NCBI GenBank assembly: GCA_028023455.1
Contig: JAQFVV010013081.1
Span: forward strand, 188,001-252,000
DNA from: Epiperipatus broadwayi
Lineage: Eukaryota > Onychophora > Udeonychophora > Euonychophora > Peripatidae
Direction: 5' to 3'
Length of the DNA stretch: 64,000 nucleotides
Shown here: in pieces, positions 1 through 12,365 of the stretch
How the letters are laid out: each line of letters begins with the position of its first letter
How positions within the stretch are numbered: position 1 is the stretch's first letter
The notes under the pieces: generated by a model
What the model was told of the DNA's origin: nothing
Database searches by the model: none
Seen by the model: only the letters and a program-made list of their open reading frames with translations
Program-made: the position numbers and the translations under genes

Positions 1-2060
1 AGTTTATCTGCTACACAATATATATGGGAGGGCTATTGCAATTATATATATTTCATCTTTTGAAAAGTTACTTTAAAAGTACAATCAATGTGCAAAAATA
101 CGATTTAATAAATATAAGTTTAAAAAAAAGCTTTTAAAAGTAATATTTAAAAGATTGCCAAGTTAATAACTAGAATTTAAATATTTAAAATAACTATTAC
201 CTAAATATAATGTTAACTTTTAAAAAATGTGTGACACTGTTAATTAACTTTATTGTTATTGGTGCTCTTAATGAATTCAAATACAATGGAATCTGCTATA
301 ATGAATTAACTAGATCTAAAATGCCATTCATTATATCATCTGTTCATTTTGGCCTAAAAAGAAATATATATAATTAGAGTAATCCTTTCTAAACCCAAGA
401 TGTAAACCAAAATTATAATCGCTTAAATATAATTATTATACATACTATAAAGTTAGATTTTAATGAAAATTGAAATTCATTTTCTAAAAAATATAAAATT
501 AAAATGTAAACTAATTTACATATTTTAATAAAAATTCAGACTGTTGATTTCAGATATTTAGCTTTCTTGCAAAATAATGTTCAACAACAGTCCTATTTGA
601 CTAACAGCCTAATGATGTTTATAACGCTATGCAATTCAGGTCCTTTTTTCCTGCATCTGGTAAACCATGTTTTATTAGTAATAAACTACCTAGCAAAAAA
701 TTCTTCAATTGCTAGGTCTTTTCAAAAATTATCATTTCCTTGAAGCAACCAACTGCATTAGCAATTCCATTTGTTCCTAAAGATACAATGTAAACTTCTT
801 AAGTGGAAAATCCTTTTCACTTTTTAATTCATTAATTTTCCAAAATGATATACGTCATTGATTTAATCATATCATACTAAAATTTTTAATTACTGGCCAT
901 TTCATAGCTTTTTTTTTTTTTCTACTTCAATAGTCATCAGTTTGGATGCTATTTTTCTAGCTCAAATTATTAGTAAGCATACAAAAAGAATTTAACAAAT
1001 AATAAAATTAACAAAGGTTGAACAAATTGCAGAACTAAAGCAAATAAACTCAATAAAAAAATGTTTTTATACTTTACTCAAAGATGAAATACTCTGTAAA
1101 GTCTTATAGTTCATCTTTGCTATATCAGCCAATAGTATGTTTTAATATTTTCTATTTCACCCAATGGTGTTTGTTGATTTACTAATTTTTACAATTAATG
1201 ACTAGATTTCTGTCATTTTATTGTATTATTTTTTTTTGCCATCAACATTAATCAACTTTCAAATTCTTCTATGGCTCATGGCTAAAATTATTATAGGATA
1301 TATATATCTAGAAAAGTATTTTTAAAAAAATATATGTATAACATTTTTACCACTAGAGTTAGTTAGACGAAGCAAATTTAATTGAAAACTAAGTTTTGGT
1401 AATAGGATTTCTGCCAATTCCCATATTTTAATTTTAAAAAAAAATTTAACAAATAATAATCAGATTTTAAATTTTGCTTTTAGAGCTAGACTAAAATTAT
1501 TACAGTATACACATGAAAAGATTATAAAAATATTTGTATAACGTTTTTAGTAACTAGAAATAGAAAATGATAAATGAACTACTGTACATTAATATCTTAG
1601 TTTTACACAGCAAACTCCTGTTGTTCTAGTGTTTGTTATATGCCTTTGCATTTGTTGTATAAATCTTATTTTACTAATTATTTGTTTATTAATGAATTCA
1701 GATTTTTTTTAGTTATCGAATTAATTACTTTTAATTTAAAGAGATTGAACTGCAAGTAATTTACAGTATTTATTAGTGGATTTTAAATGCTAATTAACAT
1801 TTGAATGTTTTTAATATATATGTGTGCGTATTTCAAAATAGCATTATAATAAAAAATCTTAATTATAGTATACGCTATATTGAAAAACTCTTGAGAAAGA
1901 TTCAAATAATTGCTTAATTACAGGTTTTAAAACTTTTATCTAATATTTCAGTGACAAAAAAATTCTGGATATAAACAAATAATTTATATGAATTCCATTT
2001 TTCATTCAAAAATTATTTTTTAACTTTAGTATTTAATTTACTAATTAATGAGACATCTGC
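1..2060. other. AT-rich non-coding DNA
   Basis: No coding segment, RNA gene or clear repeat is visible. The stretch is AT-rich with many short homopolymer runs and TA tracts. All reading frames are short and low in complexity. Confidence 0.6.
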
Positions 2061-2327
2061 GGCTTTGCTTGCATCAGTGGAATAAAAGAATGTAATGTAG
2101 TTGATAAGTAAAATATATTTAAATAATATTTCTATGAGACATAATAATACATGAATTATCAACAGCAGTTAAAAATGACTATTGTAATGCCTTTTCATAA
2201 ACAAACTAGTAGGTCATTTTTACCTGCTATTGATAATTCTTGTATTAATATGTCATGTAAATATTATTTAAATATATTTTAATTATTAACTACATTAAAT
2301 TCTTTTATTATTACCATAAGCAAAGCC
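2061..2327. repeat. Decayed inverted repeat (possible MITE)
   Basis: The ends are complementary: ggctttgctt at 2061-2070 pairs with aagcaaagcc at 2318-2327. Inside, imperfect pairing continues to a centre near 2190 (gtcattttta near 2214 against taaaaatgac near 2170). Arms of about 115 bp with many mismatches suggest an old non-autonomous DNA transposon. No target duplication could be assigned. Confidence 0.5.
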
Positions 2328-2339
2328 ATGGGTACAGCT

Positions 2340-4010
2340 AATAGCTTATAAAATTCTACACACGCACAAAAAAAAAAGAAAATCAAAATTCCAAGCCAAT
2401 ATGAAATTTATTTAATCACATGAGAATATATGAAAGGAAATTGTAAAAGCATGTATTTATCATTTGAACAATACATACTGGTTTTAATTTTTTTTTTTAA
2501 AAAAAAGACATTATAAATGACAACTCTTTTTGAAATATACAAAAATTCCACGCCATTTTAATTCTGCTCAAAAAAAATTTATGCAATTAAATGGAACACG
2601 AAGAAAAATTCTAACTTATTTTATAACTTCTCCTAAATAACAATTTGAAGGCAAGATTATTTAAAAATATTATTTTGTATATTCTATTGAATAATGTTCT
2701 TTTTAAAAATACCTAAATTTTTAATTTTTTTAAAGACAATTCTTTTAATTAAATTTCATTTATTTAGTTTTTTGAATTTAGTTTAAATTGAAATTCTAAA
2801 AAAAAGCTTTAAACATCTTTAATCTTTTAATCAGTGCTGTTCACTTTTTAATTCTATCTAATATTATTCAGTTTCCTATGCATTTTTATATTACAAATTA
2901 CCAAAGACTTTAAAACAATTAAGTATTATAAAGTAAAAATGTATAGCCTATAAAATTATAGACAAAAAAAAAAAGAAAACCAAAATTTCAAGCCAATATG
3001 AAATTTACTCAATCATGAGAAAATATAGTTGAAAAAAAAATTATTATAAAATCGTTTAATTTATCACTTGAATATAAAATGGTTTTAATTTTTTTATTAA
3101 AAGATAATCTTACTTTATAACTGATCATAAATGACAATTCTTTCTGAAATGAACAAAAATTCCAAGCCATTTTAATTATCCTTGCAAGAAAAAAGTGAAA
3201 TTAAGGGAAAAGTGAATAAAAATTCTAACTTACTTTATAACTTCTGGTAAATGATAATTTCAAGACAAAATTGTTTTAAAATATTATTTGTATATTCCAG
3301 GGGTCCCCAACCTTTTTGCACTTAAGAGCACATTCTATAATACCGGCCAGGTGGCGGGCACCTTTTTTTTTTTCAACCAGATGGTGGGCACCATTTATTT
3401 TTTCAATGTAAATTTAGTTAGATATTGTTAATAATACACATAATGTACAAAAAAATATTTATTTCAAAAATAAAATTTTAACATACAATTAATATTTATA
3501 TTTTTACACTGTAAAAGTATAGTATGCCCTACAATGTGATTACAATATAATACAATAATTTATAAGAAATTTTAAAAATTAAATTTATTTGTATCAGATA
3601 AATAATTTTTTATCAAGTTTTCAGATAGTGGCGGGCACACGTAAAATGGTCTGCGGGCGCCAAGGTGCATGCAGGCATAGGGTTGGGGACCCCTGGTATA
3701 TTCTATAGAACAATGATTTACAAATAAATTATTTTTAATTTTTTTCTTTTTAAAGGCAATAATTATTTTAATTAAATTTCATTTACTTACTTTTTTAAAT
3801 TTAGTTTAACTGAAATCCTAAAAAAAAACACACAAAAAAAATCCTTATTAAACATCTTTAATTTTTTAATCAATATTGCCCTCTCTTTGTTTCTACCTGA
3901 CATCATTTGATTTTTCATGTCTGTTTTAAATTATAAATTACCAAATTTTTTAAAATAATTAAGTGCCTTATAGAAAAAATGTGTAACCAATAAAATTATA
4001 GACAAAAAGA
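2340..4010. repeat. Tandem ~600-bp duplication, second copy split by a hAT MITE
   Basis: Copy 1 (about 2346-2940) and copy 2 (about 2946-3985) align throughout. Both open with tataaaatt...gacaaaa-rich sequence and ccaagccaatatgaaattta-like text, and later share the tttaattaaatttcattta segment. Copy 2 is longer because a 398-bp hAT element sits in it. A third partial start (ataaaattatagacaaaaag) lies near 3990. Copy 1 therefore preserves the pre-insertion sequence. Confidence 0.65.
3298..3695. mobile_element. hAT-type MITE with perfect 8-bp target duplication
   Basis: The terminal inverted repeats are CAGGGGTCCCCAACC at 3298-3312 and GGTTGGGGACCCCTG at 3681-3695. The flanks carry a perfect 8-bp duplication, gtatattc, at 3290-3297 and 3696-3703. 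CA...TG ends with an 8-bp duplication are diagnostic of the hAT superfamily. The inside is GC-richer near the ends (ggtggcgggcacc motifs) and has no transposase ORF, so it is non-autonomous. The paralogous segment at 2677-2684 holds a single gtatattc, i.e. the empty site. Confidence 0.9.
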
Positions 4011-6632
4011 AAATGATGCAAGATTGGTGCAATATCTATTGAGTTATAATGTAATAAACAAAAAACTCTCACATTTACATATTATTATAGATAAATACAT
4101 ATAATTCTTCAAAATGTCTATTTTTATAATAAAAAAAAAATACTTATGCATTAATTGACAATGAATATATTTTGATTCAACTGCAATTTTTATTTAGATT
4201 TTGAATATAAAATTTTTTTTTATTATTAAAGGATTTCATTTACTAATAAATGAGGCATATTTATTATATGTATATATTAACTCTTGCATATACATATACA
4301 CATATTTATATTAAAAAAATTACTTATGCATTAATTGAGAATCAATTAATTATACAATAAATTTATTTTGGATTATTTTCTTTATTAAACCACTAAACAT
4401 CACACAAATGGCAGGTACTACTGTATAGAGTTTTGCCTGTTTTACTTTCTTTATTGTTATAATTTAATGAATATTCATTTTTTGAATGCTTTTACAAATA
4501 ATATATATATATTAAAAAATTAGTGAGTGATAGTAAAATGAAAGTAGAATTATTTCATTATTAAAAATCAGATACAGAATTTAGTTAAAAATATTTGATT
4601 GTTAAGAAATTATTATTTATTTTTACTTAACTTTTTATTTCTATCAATATTAAAAACATAGAAATAATATACTTTTTGTTAATAATACTATAAAATTTTA
4701 AACAATCTCATTTACAAAGGCATATTATAAAGTTATCAAACAGAAAAATCTTTAGCATTTATTATTTAAAATAATAACTATATTATTTAAATAGTTATTT
4801 ATTTGCAATACTTTCACGTGTATTTAGTATAAAAATGTAAAACACAAATTTTAATTATTTGCTATTAATTGGGACCAAAAAAAAGCGTTAAAGATTAGGA
4901 ACTAAATTCCAATAGAAATAATGCTAATATGATTTAACTAAGACCACAATACAATAAAACAGCAGTATTTATTTTTGTAAAATATATACATTATTACAAT
5001 ATACCTATCAAGATTTTTTTATATATAATACCCATTATATAAATTAAAAACCAAAGCTGACACCTTTGTAAATTTCCTTTTAGTATTAATGATTTTGTTA
5101 ATAAAAAAAAAACAAGTATCAGAATTATAATTTATTACAATATTCTATCATTTATTTCTAATTTAATTATGACACTATTAGTGATGGTGGTGAAAAATTA
5201 GTTTCTGACTAAACAGATGAATTTTTATCCATTTTTTTTTCCTTACCAAGAAAGTAAAGTAACGTTGAAGTTTTTTTAAAACAAAGATCTATGCTCCATT
5301 CTCACTGATATTAACTTATAAAGAAAAGTGTGAAAACTACATCATTTTATATATTTCGCACTTACAAAATTTTGACCTTCCAACTAAAAATTGCTAGAAA
5401 ATTCATCTGCCAAACCATATTTCAATGGATAATTAAGTCTATTATTAGTAAACATTTTTTTTTAAACATAAATCCTCAGCTATAAAAAAATATCTAAATT
5501 TGAGTTCCAAACTTTTGGCATGACAAGCTAACAAAGTAATTACTACACTGCTCGATTCTCCAACAAAAATGATTATTTCTTAAATCATTCTAGCTGTTGT
5601 AAATTAAATTTGAGAGCTAATTAACTTCTCCAATTATTTATCTATCAATCTGGCAATTAATTATTTGAATAAAAACTTCTTGTACTTCAATTTTGTTCGT
5701 ATATCATAAAATTTTAAAACATATAAATCCTTTGGCCTTAAGTTTCATAATCTTACGATAGAGTTTTGAATGCAAAAATTTCTTATATTTACTCATAAAT
5801 ACGATGTTATATATTTTCTAAAAGATATTTCAATAAATATAACATATGTTAAAACTTGTAGAACAAAATTATTTTTAAAAACTGGATTATAACTATTTCT
5901 ATCAAAAAATAAATTGATATCAAGCTTTTTTAGTTATAGTTTACAGGAAATGAAATATATTTTGTCTAATATGATTAATAAACATTATAAAATGAAAATA
6001 ATTTTAAAATTAATATACCTTTAAAAACAACAAACTTTTAATATTATTTGATGTTTAACATAAAATAACTAACTTTTCATGTTATTTGATGTTAAACATT
6101 TAATAAGATAATGAAGTCAAATTATAGTCTATTTTTAATTAGAAAATAAATATCTACGAATTTTGATTCATTTAAGAACAAGAATAAAAATCTAAACTTT
6201 TGACAAAAAAAAAAAAATCATTCTTGACTACAGGATTTTTTTTAAAAAACTAAGAAATTATCACCCCCCTCCCCCTTACACTTAGGCACTTTCAACAATG
6301 GATACTACTTACAATTAATTTATAAATCACAATCATAATGTTAAATTTTATGTAAAAAATTTACAGGAAATTCATTGTTCCTTACTTTAAAAAATATTTC
6401 AAAACTGCATTTGATTAGAATAACTACAGTCTTATTTATTCTACTAAGAAGTTTTAAAATAATGTTTTTCCATTTTACAAACTACTTTTTGGAAAAATAG
6501 AATTTACTAATTATACATGTTTAAATACTAATTAAACTAAGATTTCATAAATATATTAGATTCTTTTAATATATTTTTTCTAAAAAATGTTTTGATTTTA
6601 AATTCCATCCACTTTCTCAATATTCTCTATGC
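4011..6632. other. AT-rich non-coding DNA
   Basis: No gene is seen. One small remnant at about 4388-4444 resembles the dispersed repeat family A found at 16, 22 and 25 kb (ggtactactgtatagag then ttttgcctgtttta). The rest is AT-rich single-copy-looking sequence. Confidence 0.5.
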
Positions 6633-7016
6633 CAGAGATGGGCAAACTGCGGTTCACATCAATGAGTTGTTCAGTTTATGCACAAGTGTAAGATTTTTCT
6701 TTAATTTTTGTCACAATAAATAATATAAACAAACAATGTTTGGTAGTATATGATGTCATCAAATCTACTTAGACACTATACACACCCATATATAAAACAC
6801 ATACCTATAAACTATGCTGGATATCCTAAAACAGATGTTAAAAGCTTTTTTTACATGAAAGTTTATTGAAAATAAGAAGTTAATTTTCAGCATGATTATA
6901 ATGCTTTTCTCTACTATGAAAACCTTATGTATTGGAAAGTAAAAATATTTTTTTACAAACAGTCCACTAGAGATTTTTCAGAAGTGGCCATAATAAGAAA
7001 AGTTTGCCTATCTCTG
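6633..7016. mobile_element. Second hAT-type MITE, older
   Basis: The ends are CAGAGATGGGCAAACT (6633-6648) and AGTTTGCCTATCTCTG (7001-7016), inverted repeats with one mismatch. The following tgcgg is like the GC-rich subterminal part of many hAT elements. The flanking 8-mers ctctatgc (6625-6632) and ctttaaga (7017-7024) agree at five of eight positions, which fits a decayed 8-bp duplication. There is no ORF. It lies just 3' of TAF5. Confidence 0.75.
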
Positions 7017-7164
7017 CTTTAAGACAAATTTAAATCCAACATTTTAAATAAAGACAGGAAAGGATAGGAAATACATTACAGCTGTAATTTAATAAAATCT
7101 ATGTCAAAAAAATTATTTACAACATGGTTTTATAAAAATTTAATTATTAAAAGAAAAAAATATA

Positions 7165-7192
7165 TTTATTTTAATTATAGGAATATTTTATT
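7165..7192 (-). terminator. TAF5: Candidate TAF5 polyadenylation signals
   Basis: On the minus strand two AATAAA hexamers (TTTATT on the plus strand at 7165-7170 and 7187-7192) lie 130-160 bases past the TAF5 stop. Such hexamers occur by chance in AT-rich DNA, so position is the main support. Confidence 0.45.
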
Positions 7193-7323
7193 ACAAATAA
7201 CTTTTTATAAAACAATATTGAAGAAAAAATACAACAACAATCAACAAATTTAAAGTGTATTTACAATACAAAACTTTTTTTAATTAAAAATAATAATAAT
7301 AATTAAATCTTTCTGCTGCTTTT

Positions 7324-10017
7324 TTACATTGTTTCATTTTCTAAAGAATTTTTAGACTGCTGATACATTCCTGCTGCTAATAAAACATTCCTGTGAGTAA
7401 AATGTAAATATATCACTGGAGTGTATTTTGTTGAATAAGAACCTATTATTTTTATTTCAGTTTCATTTTTGATCACTGGATTCTGAATTAGACAAATATC
7501 ATCTGACAGAATATCTTTAAATAATTTATCTACATCCCATAATTTTATATTACAATCAATACCACTTGATACTAAAATGCTACTTTCTCGACTAAATGTT
7601 AAAGAATAAATTGTATCAGTGTGACCTTTTAAATCAGCTATCATGCAACCAGTAGCAATATCCCATAAAATAATTCTTTTATCAACACCAGCTGATGCCA
7701 AAAATCTTCCATCAGTAGAAAAGACTAATGTCTGAATTGAACCTTTATGTCCAGTCATAAACCTCATACAACTTCCTGATGCAACATCCCATAATCGTAC
7801 AGTTCTATCACTTGATCCAGTCGCAATATAATTAGAATTTGGATGAAATTGCAAGCAATCAACATCAGACCAATGTCCAGAAAATATCCTTAAAGGTTGA
7901 TAATGATCAATAGACCATAGACGAGCTGTACGATCCATGCCAGCAGAAGCAAAATAATGTCCATGAGGACTAAATTTAACATCCCAAATAGGATACATAT
8001 GTCCTTTATAACAAACAATACTAGTCCAAGTTAAGAGACTCCATAATCGTATTGTAGTATCTTCTGAACAAGATATAAAATGTTTCTTATCTGGACTGAA
8101 GCTAACTGAATAAATGGGACCACTATGACCATAAAATTTAACACTATCTGTAGCTTGATTATTATCCATCATTCGTTCCAAAACATCATCTGTTTCAATT
8201 TCAATTTGAACAAGCTCTGCTGCAGATTTCATTGGTCTAATTTTAATAGGTAAAAGACTCCAAATTTGTATTAAAGAGTCTGAAAACCCAACTCCCATTA
8301 ATGATGAATCATCTGATATGGTAGCACAAGTAACTCCTTTATTAGCATTAAGTAGAGTATACATACATATTGAAGGCAGATTAGTTGGTCCAAGTTTAAG
8401 TCTTTTAAGTGATTCTTTTAAAGAAGTTACTTTTTGTAATTTGTCAGTATCCTTAAGTTCTGGTAAAGGTATACGTTCTAAAGATGGAGCATTAGGATCA
8501 TTTTTATTTTGTTTAAATGGATACATTTCTCTTTTCATTTTTTTTTTCTTAGGTTTTTCTTCATTTTCATCATCATCATCATCTTCTAAAAAAGACTGTA
8601 AATCTGGCTCTTTTAAAAGACCATAATATACTCTAGCTTCATTAGATGATCGCTTAGCTTCTCCCTCACATGATCCTACTGAGGCATCAACTTGCTGTTT
8701 ACTTCTAGGTATTCCGTCATATAGATCAAAATAAAGATTTTCTTGAATAATATTAATCAATTGGTTTTCATGCTTTTCTTGAAGGCGACGACGCAAAAAT
8801 GTATAAGTATCACGAGATATACGTATTACATACTTACTAGATCTCAAATCTTCAACAAAATTGTTGTTCAACATATGTTCTTTTTTAGTTACATTTGATA
8901 ATCGCCTTAAATCTTCTTCATAATAATTTTCTTGGTCTTTGCAGAATTTATTAAAAAATTTTTTAGCTGCTTCTTCGTGTCTATTATAAACCAATTCTAA
9001 ATACATGTGAATAAAAATTGGAAAAAGTAAAATAGCTAATTCACTTTTATACATATCCCATGATGTATCAATAAACTCCTTTATAGTAGAATAAGTTTCC
9101 TGATACATACTAGGATCACCTTCACTTTTGTAGGAAGACAATATATTTGAATTCTCACTATTAGTTGTTCCTTTACTTTTATCATCTTCTAAAAGTGATT
9201 CTTTTTTCAAAATTGATGCAGTTTCATTAAAATTATACTTTTTCAAAAACTCTATAACTACTTGAAGAGTTTCTTTATTATTTAAATCAATGTTGCCTTT
9301 ATTAGTTAATACATTTATATCAGAAGCACTTGCAGAATTTGATGGGTTTGATTGATCAGACTTATTGCTATCAGATTGATTTCCTAACTGAGAAATTAAT
9401 GCTTGAGGCTTAAAGGCATTTTTAGACTGAAGTTGTTTGGGGTCAGAAAGTGAAGCAATATCTTGACTATTGCTTAGCTGTGGAAGAGTACTTCCTATAT
9501 TACTTCTATTAACATTAGGTCCATTCGGTAACTGAATTATGAAAGACCCTGGATTATTTGTAGTGGAGTGAGGTGAAGATATTGGAGTTAGTTGAGTATT
9601 ACATGGAGTAGTATTATTTAAGTTAACTGAATGGATAGCAGGACTTAATGTTAGATCTGGTTTGGAAGATAACGCAGTTCCATAAATAATGTGACTTGTT
9701 GAATTCATATTTGGGCCATTTGTTAGGATATCATCATCCTTAGTAGCTGGAGCAAATAAAGTATTTTGGTTTGCTATTGTGGTAAAACACTGTGAAGTAG
9801 TTACTGGATATATGACAGGAGAAGTAGTTGTTTGAAGAATAACTGGTACAGAATTGCTTGTTGGACTTGAAGAATTCAATCCACTTCCTTGAAGAACATT
9901 AACAAGTGAAGGGTTATGATTAAATACAGATGTTCCAATTGTCTGTGAACCAAGAGAATGATTTGTTGTTGGGCTCTGATTAGGAGTAGAAACTAGAGAT
10001 ACTCCTTCACGAGACAT
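7324..10017 (-). CDS. TAF5: TAF5, TFIID subunit 5 (WD40 repeat)
   Basis: 897-aa protein, a core scaffold subunit of the general transcription factor TFIID in the nucleus; in several lineages TAF5 is also a SAGA subunit. Seen in order: a Ser/Thr/Asn/Gln-rich low-complexity N-terminus (about 1-240), a LisH motif (about 243-280, KETLQVVIEFLKKYNF), the TAF5-specific NTD2 helical domain (about 300-445, ending IPRSKQQVDASVG), an acidic then lysine-rich linker (about 476-500), and a WD40 propeller (about 550-830) with clear repeats such as DRTARLWSI, DRTVRLWDV and NIKLWDV. The conserved C-terminal tail STKYTPVIYLHFTHRNVLLA follows. The start is firm: TAG and TGA lie in frame in the 43 bases upstream. 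The whole coding region has no intron. There are no frameshifts or stops, so the gene looks functional. The N-terminal tract is the least conserved part. Confidence 0.97.
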   Translation of the reverse strand: MSREGVSLVSTPNQSPTTNHSLGSQTIGTSVFNHNPSLVNVLQGSGLNSSSPTSNSVPVILQTTTSPVIYPVTTSQCFTTIANQNTLFAPATKDDDILTNGPNMNSTSHIIYGTALSSKPDLTLSPAIHSVNLNNTTPCNTQLTPISSPHSTTNNPGSFIIQLPNGPNVNRSNIGSTLPQLSNSQDIASLSDPKQLQSKNAFKPQALISQLGNQSDSNKSDQSNPSNSASASDINVLTNKGNIDLNNKETLQVVIEFLKKYNFNETASILKKESLLEDDKSKGTTNSENSNILSSYKSEGDPSMYQETYSTIKEFIDTSWDMYKSELAILLFPIFIHMYLELVYNRHEEAAKKFFNKFCKDQENYYEEDLRRLSNVTKKEHMLNNNFVEDLRSSKYVIRISRDTYTFLRRRLQEKHENQLINIIQENLYFDLYDGIPRSKQQVDASVGSCEGEAKRSSNEARVYYGLLKEPDLQSFLEDDDDDENEEKPKKKKMKREMYPFKQNKNDPNAPSLERIPLPELKDTDKLQKVTSLKESLKRLKLGPTNLPSICMYTLLNANKGVTCATISDDSSLMGVGFSDSLIQIWSLLPIKIRPMKSAAELVQIEIETDDVLERMMDNNQATDSVKFYGHSGPIYSVSFSPDKKHFISCSEDTTIRLWSLLTWTSIVCYKGHMYPIWDVKFSPHGHYFASAGMDRTARLWSIDHYQPLRIFSGHWSDVDCLQFHPNSNYIATGSSDRTVRLWDVASGSCMRFMTGHKGSIQTLVFSTDGRFLASAGVDKRIILWDIATGCMIADLKGHTDTIYSLTFSRESSILVSSGIDCNIKLWDVDKLFKDILSDDICLIQNPVIKNETEIKIIGSYSTKYTPVIYLHFTHRNVLLAAGMYQQSKNSLENETM

Positions 10018-10075
10018 GATTTGATATATTTGACTATCTCATTTTGAAAAATATTGCTATCTGAAAAGATAAAAT
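10018..10075 (-). promoter_or_regulatory. TAF5: TAF5 5'UTR with 3' splice site and minimal uORF
   Basis: Read on the minus strand, a T-rich tract ending ttttatcttttcag meets the exon at 10060, a good 3' splice-site consensus. A 43-nt untranslated exon segment then leads to the ATG. An upstream ATG-AGA-TAG, coding Met-Arg-stop, lies at 10042-10034, out of frame with TAF5. The intron therefore appears to sit in the 5'UTR while the coding region is unsplit. The upstream exon and promoter are not identified. Confidence 0.6.
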
Positions 10076-12365
10076 AAAAAATGTAAGTATGTGATGACAA
10101 TTTTTTTTTTTCTATAAAACCACAATTCAAAAAAACTAAATATTTATAGCTGTAAAAAAAGATTGAAATTAATTTTTCATCTTACTATAACATATACATA
10201 TATATACACACACCCATAAATCTATTATTAGATCAAAGCTATAATTACTGTACTTAACCAATAAATGTTTTCTTAAAGAATATATACAATATATTAATTA
10301 TTCTCCAAATATATATTGATCATAATCTATGGTTACTTTCCAAGTTAATTCCTATTATTATATACAAATATATATTTATAATTTATAACATGCTTACAAA
10401 AAATCCACAATACCATAAAAATTTACTCAAATAAATTTATGCTATATTTTCTGATATCAAAATAATAAATATATTCGAATGAAATAAGAAAGCAACAAAA
10501 AAAAAAAAAATTCATAATGTGAAGATAATCACAAAAGATAAACTGAATTTTATATATAAAAGAATTATTTTAATTTTATAAAATTTGTACAAATTTATTT
10601 GAATGAACTTTTAATGTTATTATTATTATAGATTTTTATAAACGTATAATAAATTATATATATATATTTGTAATTATTTATATGAATAAACTTTAAAAAT
10701 GATGATAGAAAATAATCAAAGCATAAATAGAATAATTTATTGTATATGTGAACAGGAAAAAGAAAGGATAAAGAAAAATTATGTTGAGAATTACATATTG
10801 GAATTAGTAGACCATTTAAAAAAAACAAAAAGGATATTTAGTGAAGTATTGATTTATTTATTTAAACATCTTTTAAAAGGTGCATTATCACATAATCCTA
10901 AATTTTACTTTCTATAAATTTTCCTATTCTTTCAAATATCCATACATTGCTTGCTATTCTTAAACACAACGTCTTTATCTCATTTTTTCTCATTCTAAAA
11001 AAAACCTTTTAAACAAACATATCTTAATTCCTTCTAATTTTAAGTATATACCTAATCCTACTTTTCTTTCTGCTTTTTAATTTCTTTAAATAAAGAATCA
11101 TTTTTTAAAATAATACTATTCAATATTTAATGTGTTATCCTTCCAACTTTTCTATCCCTTCTAAAACTTTCTATCTATTCCACTCATTAATCATTCAAGT
11201 CTTTGCTCCACAGAAACACATTCTAAACAAAATCTACAGCAAAGTTTTTCTTTAACATCACTAAGTCACAAATATTTTAATTTCTATTATATTAGATCCA
11301 TCAGCTTTGTAACCTCATGCCTTAATTACCAACATTAGAATTCATCCAGTGTTAGTGAATACTTCAATATCAAGAGCAAAATTTGATATAATAAATTCTC
11401 TTTAAAAAAAAAAAAAAACTGAAAATAAATGTGCATTTTAAAATTTTAAGTTAGATACAATATTCTTTTATCTGCTCTCAGAAGATATTTTTAAAAAAAA
11501 TGAAATTTTAATTTAAAAAAACAGGAAATAAATTTTTGACTTTTTTTTTCAAAAATAAAAACAATTTTTAGTTAAAGATTAGAAAGATTATATATATATA
11601 TTTAATAGTACATTTTTTAAAAAATGTTAAAATAATTTGAATAAGTTTTGATATTTATATACATATTTCCAATAATGTAGTCCTTATTACTGCTGCTAAT
11701 TATAGTACTGTGCAATAACATTAAAATCTAGCTTCTATTTTCACTTACATATAAACAAAAAAGCTACTATTTTAAAATCAATTTTAGTGTTACAAATATG
11801 TTGTTTTCAGTTATATATATATATATATATTCATTGTCTATTCTACAATTATTGTAATTTGTAAATATAAATTCACAATGAATAAATGATCTATTCTTTT
11901 GCCCAAAAAAATCAAAAGTGTCATCAATTACTTTCAATTGACATTCCTAAAATATATACAGGTGATTTGGTATCAGACTTATATAGTTAAACAAGCAAAT
12001 TGAATTGAATTCAAAATTTAGGAGTGTTTATCTTGAGTAAAAGAATAATAGTAGTTAAATATAATGCAAGCACTTTCTATTTTTCTGAAGATCAAAGTCA
12101 AAAAACCAACATCTACTATTCATTAATTTATTATACCTTCAGAGATGGTTCTGAAATACTGTTGTTAAATGAACATTGGATAAGAAAATAGTAGAATATA
12201 TTCTGCTTTTTTAAAAAAACATAAACAATGACAAGCTATCAATGATGATCATAAATTATTGTTCAATCTTAGTATTCTACTACCTAGACACTTAACTTCC
12301 CTTGAAGTAGAGAAAGTATATATATATAAATTATTAATCAATGTCTGTATTCCAATTATAATAAA
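10076..12365. other. AT-rich non-coding DNA, likely TAF5 5' intron and upstream region
   Basis: No coding exon is recognised. The segment probably includes the TAF5 5'UTR intron and promoter, but neither the donor site nor the first exon can be fixed from sequence alone. Confidence 0.4.

Noticed and set aside
8318-8626. 102-codon plus-strand ORF
   Set aside because: Antisense to the TAF5 acidic/Lys-rich linker; Ser/Phe-rich product is a shadow.
10595-10917. Overlapping 72- and 77-codon ORFs on opposite strands
   Set aside because: AT-rich low-complexity products (Ile/Tyr/Asn/Lys) with no domain or homologue recognised.
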